Assembly: GCF_900109045.1 (NCBI RefSeq)
Contig: NZ_FNYL01000001.1
Span: 507,386 to 571,385 of the forward strand
Source of the DNA: Dyadobacter sp. SG02
GTDB lineage: Bacteria; Bacteroidota; Bacteroidia; Cytophagales; Spirosomataceae
Length of the DNA stretch: 64,000 nucleotides
Direction of reading: 5' to 3'
Shown here: piece after piece, positions 8,271 through 17,461 of the stretch
Layout: the number at the start of each line of letters is the position of its first letter
How positions within the stretch are numbered: position 1 is the stretch's first letter
Notes under the pieces: model-generated
Told to the model about the DNA's origin: nothing
The model's database searches: none
What the model saw: only the letters and a program-made list of their open reading frames with translations
Position numbers and translations under genes: made by a program

Positions 8271-9413
8271 CTACACTACGCCCCTGTTGAAGAAAAACAA
8301 CCGCATCAATTGAAAAGTTGCGTCGCTCACGAGCCGGAAAGCCTCACTTTGGGCGGCATTCAGGTCCATCGGGCGGTTGAGTACCGACACGGCGTAAGTC
8401 ATGCCTGCATCTCTGGCCTGCCCGGGCGTGATCTGCAAGGTGCCGCACACAACGGCCAGCGGCACGTGGTGGTTTTTGCAAAGTCCGGCGAGTCCTTTCA
8501 CCACTTTACCGGCCAATGTCTGTTCGTCCACCTTACCTTCGCCCGTGATAACCAAATCGGCCTTTTCAACCAGTGAGCTGATGTTGCATTGTTCCATCAC
8601 AATGCTGATGCCATCTTTCAGTACCGCATTCAGGAACCACATACAGCCCGCTCCGAGGCCTCCCGCAGCGCCCGCGCCCGGTACCTGGCTCACGTCACGC
8701 CCGAATGCACGCGTGGCCACCTGCGTGAGGTTTTCCAAACCCTGGTCGAGCTGGACGACCATGTCAGGATCCGCCCCTTTTTGTGGACCGTAAACATACG
8801 CGGCACCTTCCTTACCAAATAACGGGTTCGTCACATCACAGGCCACTATTACCGATACCAATGCGAGCCGGGGATCGGCATTATGCTTGTCGATCGACGC
8901 GATTTTTTCAAGCGATTGCCCATTGGGGAGAAGCGTATGCCCTTCCGAATCCTTAAATGCGTAGCCGAGCGCCTCCGCCATGCCAATGCCGCCGTCGGTA
9001 GTAGCGCTTCCGCCAATACCCAGAATGATCTTTTTCACACCCCGGTCCAATGCATCGACGATCAGCTGTCCCGTACCGAATGTACTCGTGCGAAGCGGGT
9101 TACGCTCCTCCGTTTTCAAAAGTCCCAGTCCCGAGGCCGCTGCCATTTCAATGAATGCCACCTGATGGTCTTCCGAAAGACCGTAAATAGCTTTCACAGG
9201 GCGATTAAGTGGGTCCATTACAGTTACCGTCACTTCGGAACCGTTGGCTTGCTGCGTCAATATCTTCGAAGTTCCCTCGCCGCCGTCAGCCAGCGGGATC
9301 GCCGTCACTTTGGCGTTGGGATATGCCTTTTTAATACCATCGGTAACGGCATCGCATACTTCCACAGCTTCCAGCGAACCGCGAAACTTGTCAGGGGCAA
9401 CGAGAATATTCAC
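8271..9413 (-). CDS. Glycerate kinase, GarK/GlxK family
   Basis: 380 residues, typical of the family. Motifs include APDKFRGSLEA at the N-terminus, LADGGEGT near residue 46, GIGGSATTDGGIG near 132 and GAGAAGGLGAG near 248. It phosphorylates D-glycerate, normally to 2-phosphoglycerate in this family. The start codon is GTG at 9413. It lies between the PBP gene (21 bases) and uvrC (16 bases), so the three are probably co-transcribed, but there is no obvious functional link. No glyoxylate or glucarate genes are nearby to fix the physiological route. Confidence 0.92.
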   Translation of the reverse strand: MNILVAPDKFRGSLEAVEVCDAVTDGIKKAYPNAKVTAIPLADGGEGTSKILTQQANGSEVTVTVMDPLNRPVKAIYGLSEDHQVAFIEMAAASGLGLLKTEERNPLRTSTFGTGQLIVDALDRGVKKIILGIGGSATTDGGIGMAEALGYAFKDSEGHTLLPNGQSLEKIASIDKHNADPRLALVSVIVACDVTNPLFGKEGAAYVYGPQKGADPDMVVQLDQGLENLTQVATRAFGRDVSQVPGAGAAGGLGAGCMWFLNAVLKDGISIVMEQCNISSLVEKADLVITGEGKVDEQTLAGKVVKGLAGLCKNHHVPLAVVCGTLQITPGQARDAGMTYAVSVLNRPMDLNAAQSEAFRLVSDATFQLMRLFFFNRGVV

Positions 9414-9434
9414 GGACAGGAGTTTTAAATGGGA

Positions 9435-11732
9435 TCAGAATAAAACACCCTCGTCGTCGGAACGTGACGGCGGGATGTAGGTATCGGTACTGTCGGTTGC
9501 TACGCCGCCGCATTCGCGGACGTAGTTTTCAGGTTTGGTAAATGGTATTTTACGGTATTGTACCAGCGTTGGATCGGCATATACTTTTTGCATAAACAAT
9601 CCCCAGGCCGGCATCGCAATGCGGCCGCCCTGCCCGTAGGCTATGGTACGGAAGTGAATGGCGCGGTCTTCACCGCCTACCCAGATACCCGACACGAGGT
9701 TTTGGGTCATGCCCATGAACCAACCGTCAGAGTAGTTTGAAGTAGTACCGGTTTTCGCGGCAATCTCATTGCCTTCGGTCACGCCATATTGCCGCAGACG
9801 GCCGGCAGTACCTCCCGGATCTTCGACAGCCCCGCGCATCAGATACAGCATGTTATAAGCCATATTCGCGCTGATTTCCTGGTTCTGCTTCTGGAAAAAC
9901 TCCTGCAATACATTACCATAGCGGTCTTCAATGCGCAGGATCGTCATCGGCTCCGTCCTGTGCCCGCCATTCGCAAATGCGCAGTAGGCTCCTACCATTT
10001 CATATACCGACACATCACTGATACCCAGACAAAGTGAAGGTACTTCCTGCAATTTGGAGGTGATACCGAGCTTATGCGCGTATTCCACCACCGCTTTCGG
10101 CCGTACCATTTTCATCAGGTAAGCGCTCACGGTGTTCACCGATTTACCCAATGCCTGCCGCAGCGACAGCGATTGGTAGGAATATTTATTATTGGAGTTT
10201 TTCGGAGACCATCCACCCGGCACGCCATCGGAAAGCCCGAAGAAAATGGGCTGGTCGGTCACATGGTCGCAGGGCGTCAGGAAATTTTTGTCCAATGCGG
10301 AAACATACACAAACGGCTTGAAAGTAGAACCCGGCTGCCGCGATCCCTGCTTGACGTGGTCGTATTTGAAATATTTAAAATTAATACCTCCTACCCAAGC
10401 CTTCACGTGCCCGTTACGCGGGTCCATGGACATCATACCCGCGCGCAAGAACCGTTTGTAATAGGCGATAGAGTCCAATGGGCTCATAGTTACTTCCTTT
10501 TCGCCATTCCAGGTGAAGACCTTCATTTTGTAAGGTTTCTTCATGATTTTCCACGCTGCCTCCTCGCCGAGATCCCGTTTAAGAGAAATGAAATGCGGAG
10601 AGCGCTTCGCGGCGGTGGTAATGAATCCGGGAATCTCCTTACCATTATCGAAAGTCCACGGGTTACGGCCTTTCCAGTGCTCGTCGAATAGCTTTTGCTG
10701 CGCTTTCATGTGCTCGGTCAATGCCGTCTCCTGGTAACGCTGCATGCGCGAATCGATGGTGGTGTAAATGCGCAGGCCGCTGGTGTACAGGTCGAGATCG
10801 GTGTCGTGCTCTTCGTTGTAGAGCTTTACCCAACTTTTGAGATACCCCCGCATGGATTCGCGGAAATAGGGCGCCAGGCCGGTATTATGGCTGTCGACGG
10901 TGAAGTTGAGGCCGAGCGATTTGTCTTTGTATTTGTTAAAATCGTCCTCGCGGATGTAATCATATTTATACATCTGCGCGAGAACGGTATTTCTCCGGTT
11001 CAATGCATTGGTTGGGAAACGCAACGGATTGAACAGTGTCGGGTTTTGCAGCATACCGACCAGCAATGCAGCTTCGGTAACATTCAGGTCCCAGGGCTCT
11101 TTGTCGAAATACGTTTTGGCAGCGACTTTGATACCATATGTATTATTACCAAACGAAACCGTGTTCAGGTACATCTGCATGATCTCCTGCTTGGTATACT
11201 TCCTTTCCAGCACGACAGCGAGCACCCATTCCTTGGTTTTGGCAATCACAATGCGCACCACCGGGATTTTGCCGAGCAGCCCTTCATATTCTTCCGAACG
11301 GGTATTGAAAAGGTTTTTGGCCACCTGCTGCGTGAGCGTACTACCGCCCCCGGAGCTGGAACTTCCTGAAACAACTCCTTTAAATACCCGGGCAAGGCTT
11401 CGCGGATCAATACCCGAGTGGTTGACAAAACGGGCATCTTCCGTCGCGACGAGCGCGTCGATGAGGTTAGGGGAAATTTGCGCGATGTCGATGGGCGTGC
11501 GGTTCTCGAAAAAGTATTTACCCAGCGATTTACCGTCCTCGCTAATAAGCTCCGAGGCTAGCTCGCTCTTCGGGTTTTCGAGCGTTTTCAGGTCCGGCAT
11601 GGCGCCGAACAACCACAAAAAGTTAAAACTGACGGCAACAATATAGAATATGATCAGACCCAGTCCCAAGCCAACAAACCGCCAGAGACGGACAATGGTA
11701 CGCCGATACTTTCCGGGTTGCAATTCAAGCAT
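9435..11732 (-). CDS. Class A penicillin-binding protein 1A-type (glycosyltransferase/transpeptidase)
   Basis: 765 residues from the ATG at 11732; an in-frame TTG at 11765 would add 11 residues. One N-terminal membrane helix (about 17-40) is followed by a GT51 domain with ATEDARFVNHSG and GGSTLTQQVAKNL, then a transpeptidase domain with the SxxK motif in GSTFKPFVY and KTG in AAKTGTTSNYSDGWF. It polymerises glycan strands and crosslinks them in the periplasm. It is preceded by the porW-like gene (51 bases) and followed by glycerate kinase. The absence of further C-terminal domains fits Bacteroidota PBP1A. Confidence 0.95.
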   Translation of the reverse strand: MLELQPGKYRRTIVRLWRFVGLGLGLIIFYIVAVSFNFLWLFGAMPDLKTLENPKSELASELISEDGKSLGKYFFENRTPIDIAQISPNLIDALVATEDARFVNHSGIDPRSLARVFKGVVSGSSSSGGGSTLTQQVAKNLFNTRSEEYEGLLGKIPVVRIVIAKTKEWVLAVVLERKYTKQEIMQMYLNTVSFGNNTYGIKVAAKTYFDKEPWDLNVTEAALLVGMLQNPTLFNPLRFPTNALNRRNTVLAQMYKYDYIREDDFNKYKDKSLGLNFTVDSHNTGLAPYFRESMRGYLKSWVKLYNEEHDTDLDLYTSGLRIYTTIDSRMQRYQETALTEHMKAQQKLFDEHWKGRNPWTFDNGKEIPGFITTAAKRSPHFISLKRDLGEEAAWKIMKKPYKMKVFTWNGEKEVTMSPLDSIAYYKRFLRAGMMSMDPRNGHVKAWVGGINFKYFKYDHVKQGSRQPGSTFKPFVYVSALDKNFLTPCDHVTDQPIFFGLSDGVPGGWSPKNSNNKYSYQSLSLRQALGKSVNTVSAYLMKMVRPKAVVEYAHKLGITSKLQEVPSLCLGISDVSVYEMVGAYCAFANGGHRTEPMTILRIEDRYGNVLQEFFQKQNQEISANMAYNMLYLMRGAVEDPGGTAGRLRQYGVTEGNEIAAKTGTTSNYSDGWFMGMTQNLVSGIWVGGEDRAIHFRTIAYGQGGRIAMPAWGLFMQKVYADPTLVQYRKIPFTKPENYVRECGGVATDSTDTYIPPSRSDDEGVLF

Positions 11733-11783
11733 AGATGTGGGGTGATAGGTTACTGGAAAAGGCAAATATACAATTTCAGCCTA

Positions 11784-13988
11784 TTATCTTTTGCCCATCG
11801 ACAGGGAATTGAATTCCTGCATTTCTTTCAGACGGGGCAGGTAAGTGCTGGTAGGATACAGCCGCATGAACTCCGTAATGGCCTGACCATAGGCTTCTTT
11901 GCCCCGCACTTTGCCGATCAGAAATACGCGTAACAATGCGAACTTATCCTCCATGGAACTGCCTTTGTAGGATGGCAGGTTTTTCTCGATATCTTCCAGC
12001 GCTTTGGTGTAATTGCCGTCGGCATAGAGCTTGTACATCGCTTCATATTCCTTCGTCGCATTACCGGATGTACCGCCGGTATCCGTCGTTTTATTAACCA
12101 GTCTGGCATACGTGGACGTCGGGTATTCACTTAGCAGCTTCGACTTCCAGGATTCCTTCTGAGCCGTGTTTTCTTCATTACTCAGGAAAAGCAGGTAATA
12201 AATCTCGTCCTTGTATTGTGTTTTGGGATATTCCGAGAGCACACGTTCAAACGCCGCAATGGCCCGATTGGATTCTTTGAGATCGAAACGATAGATCTTG
12301 CCCAGGTTGTAGAGCGCGTCTTCCTTCTTCTTTTGTGATGCCGCAAATGCCGTATCCGATAATGGCACATCCTTTTTTAGCTCCGCGTGGATCTGGTCCC
12401 ACTCGGGCGTACCTTTTTTCAAACCGGTATTTTCCTGTGTTGTCTGTGCCACGGCGGTGCTATCGGTGCCTCCCGCAGCGTTGTTCCCCGCGAGCGAGCG
12501 CAACGGGCGGCTGCTACGGCGCCAGTCGTCTTCCAGCGGGCGGTTACCCCAAGCTCTTTTAAAGTCGATTTTACCTTTACTAACCAATGCAGGATCGAAC
12601 AGTTCGAAGCGACGTTCTCCGCCGGTGGCCAGCGGATTTCCCCCACCTTGCTGCATACTTGCATTTTGTGCGGCAATTTGCGCTTTTCTGGCTTTCTCTT
12701 CCTCTTCCAGTCGCTTTTTCTCTTTGGCTTCGATAATCGCGTCGATCTTGTTATCCAATGCGGCCGGGTTCATTTTGGCCAGTCGTTGCAGGCTGTCTTC
12801 CGCCGAAACGATGGTGTATTGCGTCACAAAATTGTCGAGTGCGCGTTTTCTGTCGGATACGAGGCGATATTCGGGGGCCTCCTGCGGCAGAATAGCCAAC
12901 GCGCTGTCGTAATAGGCTTTCGACATTTCGAAATTTTCAAGTGACTCATATTCGATCCGCGCCAGTTGGAGGTAAGTATAGGCCTTTTGCTGCATATTGC
13001 CTTTGGACGCCGCGGCGGCTTTTTGCAGGTAACTCACCGCTTCCGGAATCTGTTTTTTGTGTTCCGCGAGCAAGCCCATCGTGAAATACACATGGTCTTT
13101 CAGGTCGTCGTTTTTACGATCTTTCAACATTTTGTCGAAACCCACATTCGTAAGGTCGCGCTCCGGGTTCAGTACCACCTGGTTTTGCAGGGAATTCATG
13201 TTGGAATAAAATCCAAGGTCGTAGTTGGGCTTATTCTTGTTGACACTTTTATAATGCCTGTTGGCCAATGCATACTGACCGAGGCGGTCGTACATCTGTG
13301 CCGCCGCGAAATGAATGCGGGCCGTTTCAGTGGATTTCTTCAAAAGCGGGAATGTCTCTTCCAGGATCGCCACGGAAGTCAGGTATTCGCCGTTTTGCTG
13401 GTGCAAATATGCTTTGGTCAGATAAAAATCGCGTTGCGAGGTTTTGCTGAGCGGCTGTTGACTGAGGTATTCTGCTACGCCCAATGCATTGGAATAGTCC
13501 TTATGCTCGATGTACGCCCGCATGAGCAGGATGAGCGCATTGTTTTTGTCGTTATCGTCACGCCCGTTGGCATATACGTAACGTAACGCTTCGAGGCCAT
13601 CGGCCCACTGACCGAGGTACAGCCTGGATTTACCCAAAAGGATATAACTATTGTCGATCCACTTGCTGTTCTGATGCTTTTCCGCCACGATAGACGCCTT
13701 TTTGATCGCGTCCTGCAACTTAGGCTTCACCGCCTGCGCGCGAACGGAGTCCATCGGCAACAATATGGGAAGCAGCTGGTTGTAATTCTCCTTGTAAGCC
13801 TTTTGCATTTCAAACTCCGCTTCCAACATATCCTGCTCGGCCATGAAATAGGCATTATACCGCGCTGCTACGTTGTGAAATGTAACGGCGCCGGGGCGTG
13901 AGCTGTACTGCGAACACGCAGCCACGACGATGAGCATGACAAGTAGCGGTAATGTGCGTCGGATATGGGAGGTAAAGCGGTCGATCAC
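11784..13988 (-). CDS. TPR lipoprotein, PorW/SprE-like (type IX secretion/gliding)
   Basis: 734 residues. A lipoprotein signal ends in VVAAC, giving Cys25 as lipidation site. The segment after it, ARYNAYFMAEQDMLEAEFEM followed by NYNQLLPI, resembles the N-terminal repeat of PorW/SprE proteins. Many TPR-like helical repeats follow (about 60-400), then a charged Glu/Lys/Ala-rich stretch (about 420-450) and further TPRs near the C-terminus. PorW/SprE is an outer-membrane-anchored lipoprotein needed for T9SS and gliding in related bacteria. The T9SS-sorted subtilase at 33207 shows the system should be present. Identification rests on remembered family features, and a generic TPR lipoprotein remains possible. 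Confidence 0.65.
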   Translation of the reverse strand: MIDRFTSHIRRTLPLLVMLIVVAACSQYSSRPGAVTFHNVAARYNAYFMAEQDMLEAEFEMQKAYKENYNQLLPILLPMDSVRAQAVKPKLQDAIKKASIVAEKHQNSKWIDNSYILLGKSRLYLGQWADGLEALRYVYANGRDDNDKNNALILLMRAYIEHKDYSNALGVAEYLSQQPLSKTSQRDFYLTKAYLHQQNGEYLTSVAILEETFPLLKKSTETARIHFAAAQMYDRLGQYALANRHYKSVNKNKPNYDLGFYSNMNSLQNQVVLNPERDLTNVGFDKMLKDRKNDDLKDHVYFTMGLLAEHKKQIPEAVSYLQKAAAASKGNMQQKAYTYLQLARIEYESLENFEMSKAYYDSALAILPQEAPEYRLVSDRKRALDNFVTQYTIVSAEDSLQRLAKMNPAALDNKIDAIIEAKEKKRLEEEEKARKAQIAAQNASMQQGGGNPLATGGERRFELFDPALVSKGKIDFKRAWGNRPLEDDWRRSSRPLRSLAGNNAAGGTDSTAVAQTTQENTGLKKGTPEWDQIHAELKKDVPLSDTAFAASQKKKEDALYNLGKIYRFDLKESNRAIAAFERVLSEYPKTQYKDEIYYLLFLSNEENTAQKESWKSKLLSEYPTSTYARLVNKTTDTGGTSGNATKEYEAMYKLYADGNYTKALEDIEKNLPSYKGSSMEDKFALLRVFLIGKVRGKEAYGQAITEFMRLYPTSTYLPRLKEMQEFNSLSMGKR

Positions 13989-14028
13989 GAAATTGACTTT
14001 ATGGGGTGTTTCTGTTCGGTCAGGTTAG

Positions 14029-14036
14029 CAAACCTA
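14029..14036 (-). promoter_or_regulatory. -7 element upstream of the PorW/SprE-like gene
   Basis: A perfect Bacteroidota -7 element TAGGTTTG on the minus strand, about 41 bases ahead of the ATG at 13988. I see no convincing -33 TTTG at the right distance. The 172-base gap (13989-14160) must also hold the plus-strand promoter of the ATP synthase operon, which I could not locate. Confidence 0.4.
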
Positions 14037-14160
14037 AAACGGCATTTTCAATAATTACGTATCGAAGATAATGCCATTTGCAAAATTTGAAGCAATTTTA
14101 CCCCGATATTCTACCATTATCCTTCAACCGCGTTTTTAACCCAAATGGAAGCTGCCGATT

Positions 14161-14385
14161 ATGGAAGACCCTAAAAAGCCATCGGACAAAGGCCAGTCGA
14201 CACGCTTCCTGAAATACTCGGGGATGGCCATGCAAATGCTGGGTACCATTCTGGTGTTCACCTGGGGCGGTTACAAGATCGACGAATGGCAGCAGAACAA
14301 AGTCCCGGTATGGACGCTCGTGCTATCTCTCGCTTCCATTGCAGCCTCGCTGTACCTTTTAATAAGAAGTTTTACCAAACGATAA
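14161..14385 (+). CDS. AtpZ/AtpI family protein
   Basis: 74 residues with two hydrophobic helices (about 21-38 and 49-68) joined by GGYKIDEWQQNKVP, the usual AtpZ/AtpI pattern. These small membrane proteins precede the F0 genes and are linked to Mg2+ or Ca2+ uptake and to c-ring assembly; they are not part of the finished enzyme. It is the first gene of the ATP synthase operon, 22 bases before the next gene. Confidence 0.85.
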   Translation: MEDPKKPSDKGQSTRFLKYSGMAMQMLGTILVFTWGGYKIDEWQQNKVPVWTLVLSLASIAASLYLLIRSFTKR

Positions 14386-14407
14386 TTGCTCCCGCCGACG
14401 CACGCGT

Positions 14408-14767
14408 ATGCTACGTACCCTGATCGCTACTATTTTACTGGGAATTGTATTTTTCCTTGCTCAAAGATTCCACGCGGATTCTTTTCTCCATCCCTATATA
14501 TGGTATATTCTCATCTTCTTTTTCGGGCTCGCATTTCTGGTACACCGGCTGATGGAGTTCGGAATGCGGAACAAGCGTGAGAAATTTGTCACATTTTACA
14601 TTTCAAGCATCGTTGCACGGATCATTCTGAGCATCATCTTCATCGGCCTGTTTTTATACAAAGGGCTAACTGATTCATTCCTATTCGTTATCGACTTTTT
14701 TGCACTCTATTTATTTTATACATGCTTTGAAATATATGGTTTGTATCGTAACTTGCGCCGCGATTGA
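14408..14767 (+). CDS. Small membrane protein of the ATP synthase operon (AtpI-position protein)
   Basis: 119 residues with four predicted membrane helices (about 4-20, 29-46, 64-84, 89-110) and short loops. It has no motif I recognise. Its position between the AtpZ-like gene and atpB is where other bacteria carry the AtpI/UncI assembly factor, so a similar role in c-ring assembly is plausible, but that is inference from position and topology. It starts 22 bases after the AtpZ-like gene and ends 24 bases before atpB. Confidence 0.75.
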   Translation: MLRTLIATILLGIVFFLAQRFHADSFLHPYIWYILIFFFGLAFLVHRLMEFGMRNKREKFVTFYISSIVARIILSIIFIGLFLYKGLTDSFLFVIDFFALYLFYTCFEIYGLYRNLRRD

Positions 14768-14791
14768 CAAAGCATAGTATTTCAAGCATTT

Positions 14792-15886
14792 ATGTATACC
14801 CATCTGAGACGGTTTTTTACTATCGCCCTTATAGCGGCAACATGCGTTTTTAACCTACCGGCCCGCGCCGACGAACCTACCCAGCACGATGCCGGAAAGG
14901 TCGCCCAGGCGGTGAACGAGGAAGAGCATAAAATTGAACATAAGCTTGAAGAGCACGAAGCGAAGTTCAATATCGGAGAAATGATCATGCACCACATTGC
15001 CGACTCCCACGAATGGGAATTCTCGCACGGTGTTTCGCTTCCCCTCCCGGTGATCCTTTATTCGGAAGACCGCGGTATCGAGGCTTTCTTGTCTTCTAAC
15101 TTTCACAACGAGCACCACGAATACAAAGGATACCACCTGGTACATGGTGAATCGGAGCAAATCGTACCGGTTGACGAAGCTCGTAAAATCTACGATTTCT
15201 CGATCACCAAGAATGTAGCTTCCATGCTCATCAGCGCAGTGATCCTGATCCTCGTTTTCACAGGCGTTGCCAGCTTCTACAAAAACAGCAAAGGCAAAGC
15301 ACCGAAAGGTTTCGCATCTGCGATGGAAGTGATCATCCTCTTCATCCGCGATGAAGTAGTGAAACCCAATGTGGGACCGAAATACGAAAAATACCTGCCT
15401 TACCTGCTCACGTTGTTCTTCTTTATTTTGATCAACAACGTCATGGGCTTGCTGCCGGGCTCGGCTAACCTTACCGGTAACATCGCCGTTACGTTAACCC
15501 TCGCGGTATTGACATTCATCGTGGTTCACCTGAATGCAAATGGCAACTACTACAAACACCTTTTGGCGCCGACAGGCGTACCAGCTCCGCTGTTGATCAT
15601 CATGATCCCGGTTGAGATCGTAGGTGTGTTCATGAAGCCATTCTCTTTGATGGTCCGGTTGTTCGCCAACATTACGGCAGGCCACATCATCCTTCTGAGC
15701 CTTTTCGGTCTGATCTTTATTTTCCAAAGCTTCGTGATCGCCCCGGTAATCTCCCTGTTCGCATTGTTCCTGAACTTCATCGAGATCATGGTCGCATTCA
15801 TCCAGGCATTCATCTTCACACTACTATCGTCCATGTACATCGGAAGCGCTATCGAAGAACATAGCCACGCCGACCACGGACACTGA
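14792..15886 (+). CDS. atpB: ATP synthase F0 subunit a
   Basis: 364 residues, about 100 longer than the E. coli protein. The extra length is at the N-terminus: a signal-like segment (1-26, ending ARA), then an acidic, His-rich domain (about 27-140) before the first conserved helix. The essential arginine is Arg289 in SLMVRLFANITAGH. The C-terminus ends HSHADHGH. Subunit a forms the proton half-channels beside the c-ring. The extended, His-rich N-terminal part is characteristic of Bacteroidota AtpB and is not known from E. coli. Confidence 0.96.
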   Translation: MYTHLRRFFTIALIAATCVFNLPARADEPTQHDAGKVAQAVNEEEHKIEHKLEEHEAKFNIGEMIMHHIADSHEWEFSHGVSLPLPVILYSEDRGIEAFLSSNFHNEHHEYKGYHLVHGESEQIVPVDEARKIYDFSITKNVASMLISAVILILVFTGVASFYKNSKGKAPKGFASAMEVIILFIRDEVVKPNVGPKYEKYLPYLLTLFFFILINNVMGLLPGSANLTGNIAVTLTLAVLTFIVVHLNANGNYYKHLLAPTGVPAPLLIIMIPVEIVGVFMKPFSLMVRLFANITAGHIILLSLFGLIFIFQSFVIAPVISLFALFLNFIEIMVAFIQAFIFTLLSSMYIGSAIEEHSHADHGH

Positions 15887-15907
15887 TTCGAATCTCTTTT
15901 TTATTAA

Positions 15908-16195
<288 letters not shown>

Positions 16196-16345
16196 CAGAG
16201 CTTCCCGAAAGGGGAATGTCGTCCCGGCGCGCTAGGCCCGGATGCGGCTTAAAAACATTCTCGTGGGAGCATTAGGCTTCCACGAAATTTTAATAAGAAG
16301 AGAGAAGATTTTAGATCGTTCTTACACTCAAAAACTCATTTAACT
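16196..16345 (+). other. atpE-atpF spacer with potential RNA hairpins
   Basis: A 150-base untranslated stretch inside the operon, where other gaps are 22-46 bases. It can form a hairpin TCGTGG...CCACGA around 16259-16284, followed by a weak A/T run, and a small one at CCCGAAAGGG (16204-16213). These could be a partial terminator, processing site or stabiliser for the highly needed c-subunit transcript. Evidence is base pairing by eye only. Confidence 0.35.
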
Positions 16346-16840
16346 ATGTCATTGCTTACTCCAAACCCAGGCCTTATTTTCTGGATGCTGGTAGTATTTT
16401 TGCTGGTAGTGTTCATCCTGTCCAAGTACGCCTGGAAACCAATCCTGAAAGGTCTGAAAGACCGCGAAAACGAAATTCAGGGTGCACTTGACCTCGCTGA
16501 AAAAACCCGTGCTGAAATGGCACAATTGAAGTCGGACAACGAAAAACTGATCGCAGAAGCGAATGCAATCCGCGACCAGATCCTTCGTGACGCGAAAGAT
16601 GCATCTGACAGGACTATCGCCGAGTCGAAAGACAAAGCGGCTGTCGAAGCACAAAAAATCATCGAAAGCGCTCGCGAAACCATCCGTAACGAACAGGCGG
16701 TGGCTGTGAGCAAGATCAGGAAAGAAGTTGCTACGCTTTCATTGGAAATCGCTGAGAAAGTATTGCACCGTGAACTGGAAGACAAAGGAGCTCAGGAAAA
16801 ACTGATCGCCGACCTGGCTTCGTCTGCGCGTCTTAACTAA
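16346..16840 (+). CDS. atpF: ATP synthase F0 subunit b
   Basis: 164 residues. A single N-terminal membrane helix (LIFWMLVVFLLVVFILSKYAW, 10-30) leads into a long charged helix rich in Glu, Lys and Ala (35-150), the peripheral stalk dimer. The segment KPILKGLKDRENEI right after the helix is well conserved in the family. It links subunit a to the F1 head through delta. Confidence 0.95.
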   Translation: MSLLTPNPGLIFWMLVVFLLVVFILSKYAWKPILKGLKDRENEIQGALDLAEKTRAEMAQLKSDNEKLIAEANAIRDQILRDAKDASDRTIAESKDKAAVEAQKIIESARETIRNEQAVAVSKIRKEVATLSLEIAEKVLHRELEDKGAQEKLIADLASSARLN

Positions 16841-16865
16841 TCAGCATTCTTAATCCAAAATTCCG

Positions 16866-17402
16866 ATGTCAGTAAGTATTGTAGCATCCAGATATGCAAA
16901 ATCGCTGATCGAGCTGGCGAAAGAACAGAACGTTCTGGAAGCGGTTTATCAGGATATGTTGCTGTTCAAAGATACAGCAGACAAGAACCGCGGCCTGATG
17001 CTTGCATTGAAAAGCCCCGTGGTACGTCACGAGAAGAAATCGGGTATTCTGAATGCCCTTTTTAAAGAGCGCGTAAGCCCGGTATCATTCGCGATATTCG
17101 ATATTATCACCAGAAAGAACCGGGAATCTATTCTCGATGAAATCGCGGTGGAATTCATCAAAGCCTATAATGTTCACAAAGGAATCGAAAAAGCGACGGT
17201 GGTAACTCCTACCCCGCTCACCGACGAACTTCGTAAACAATTCACCGATATTGTTGCCAAGGCAACCGGAAAAACGGTCGAACTCGCCGAAAAAGTAGAC
17301 AATGCTTTGATCGGTGGATATGTATTGACAGTGGGCGACCGCCAGATCGACGCTTCGCTGCGCAGCCGTTTGAACGAACTTAAATTACAGTTAGTAAACT
17401 GA
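16866..17402 (+). CDS. atpH: ATP synthase F1 subunit delta
   Basis: 178 residues, standard OSCP/delta length, starting MSVSIVASRYAKSLIELA. The C-terminal segment DNALIGGYVLTVGDRQIDASLRSRL is the family signature. It joins the peripheral stalk to the top of F1. It is the last gene of this operon: a strong terminator follows 22 bases after its stop and the next gene points the other way. atpA and atpG, which usually follow atpH, are absent here. Confidence 0.95.
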   Translation: MSVSIVASRYAKSLIELAKEQNVLEAVYQDMLLFKDTADKNRGLMLALKSPVVRHEKKSGILNALFKERVSPVSFAIFDIITRKNRESILDEIAVEFIKAYNVHKGIEKATVVTPTPLTDELRKQFTDIVAKATGKTVELAEKVDNALIGGYVLTVGDRQIDASLRSRLNELKLQLVN

Positions 17403-17424
17403 AATTTTTATCTGCATAATTTGG

Positions 17425-17458
17425 AAGACCCGGCTGCTATGCGGCCGGGTCTTTTTTT
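17425..17458 (+). terminator. Intrinsic terminator of the F0/atpH operon
   Basis: A perfect 10-bp GC-rich stem (AAGACCCGGC, 17425-17434, with GCCGGGTCTT, 17444-17453) with a 9-base loop, continuing into a run of seven T. It starts 22 bases after the atpH stop. Read on the minus strand the T run is missing, so it serves mainly the plus strand. Confidence 0.9.
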
Positions 17459-17461
17459 ATG

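Noticed and set aside
10074-11369. Two long plus-strand frames (205 and 224 codons)
   Set aside because: Shadows of the PBP gene.
14041-14160. Plus-strand promoter of the ATP synthase operon
   Set aside because: I found no TAnnTTTG with a TTTG 19-21 bases upstream, so I did not list one.
16866-17460. Possibility that atpA/atpG continue on the opposite strand or were missed
   Set aside because: The next gene (17462) is a sugar isomerase pointing the other way; no alpha or gamma signature occurs in the region.
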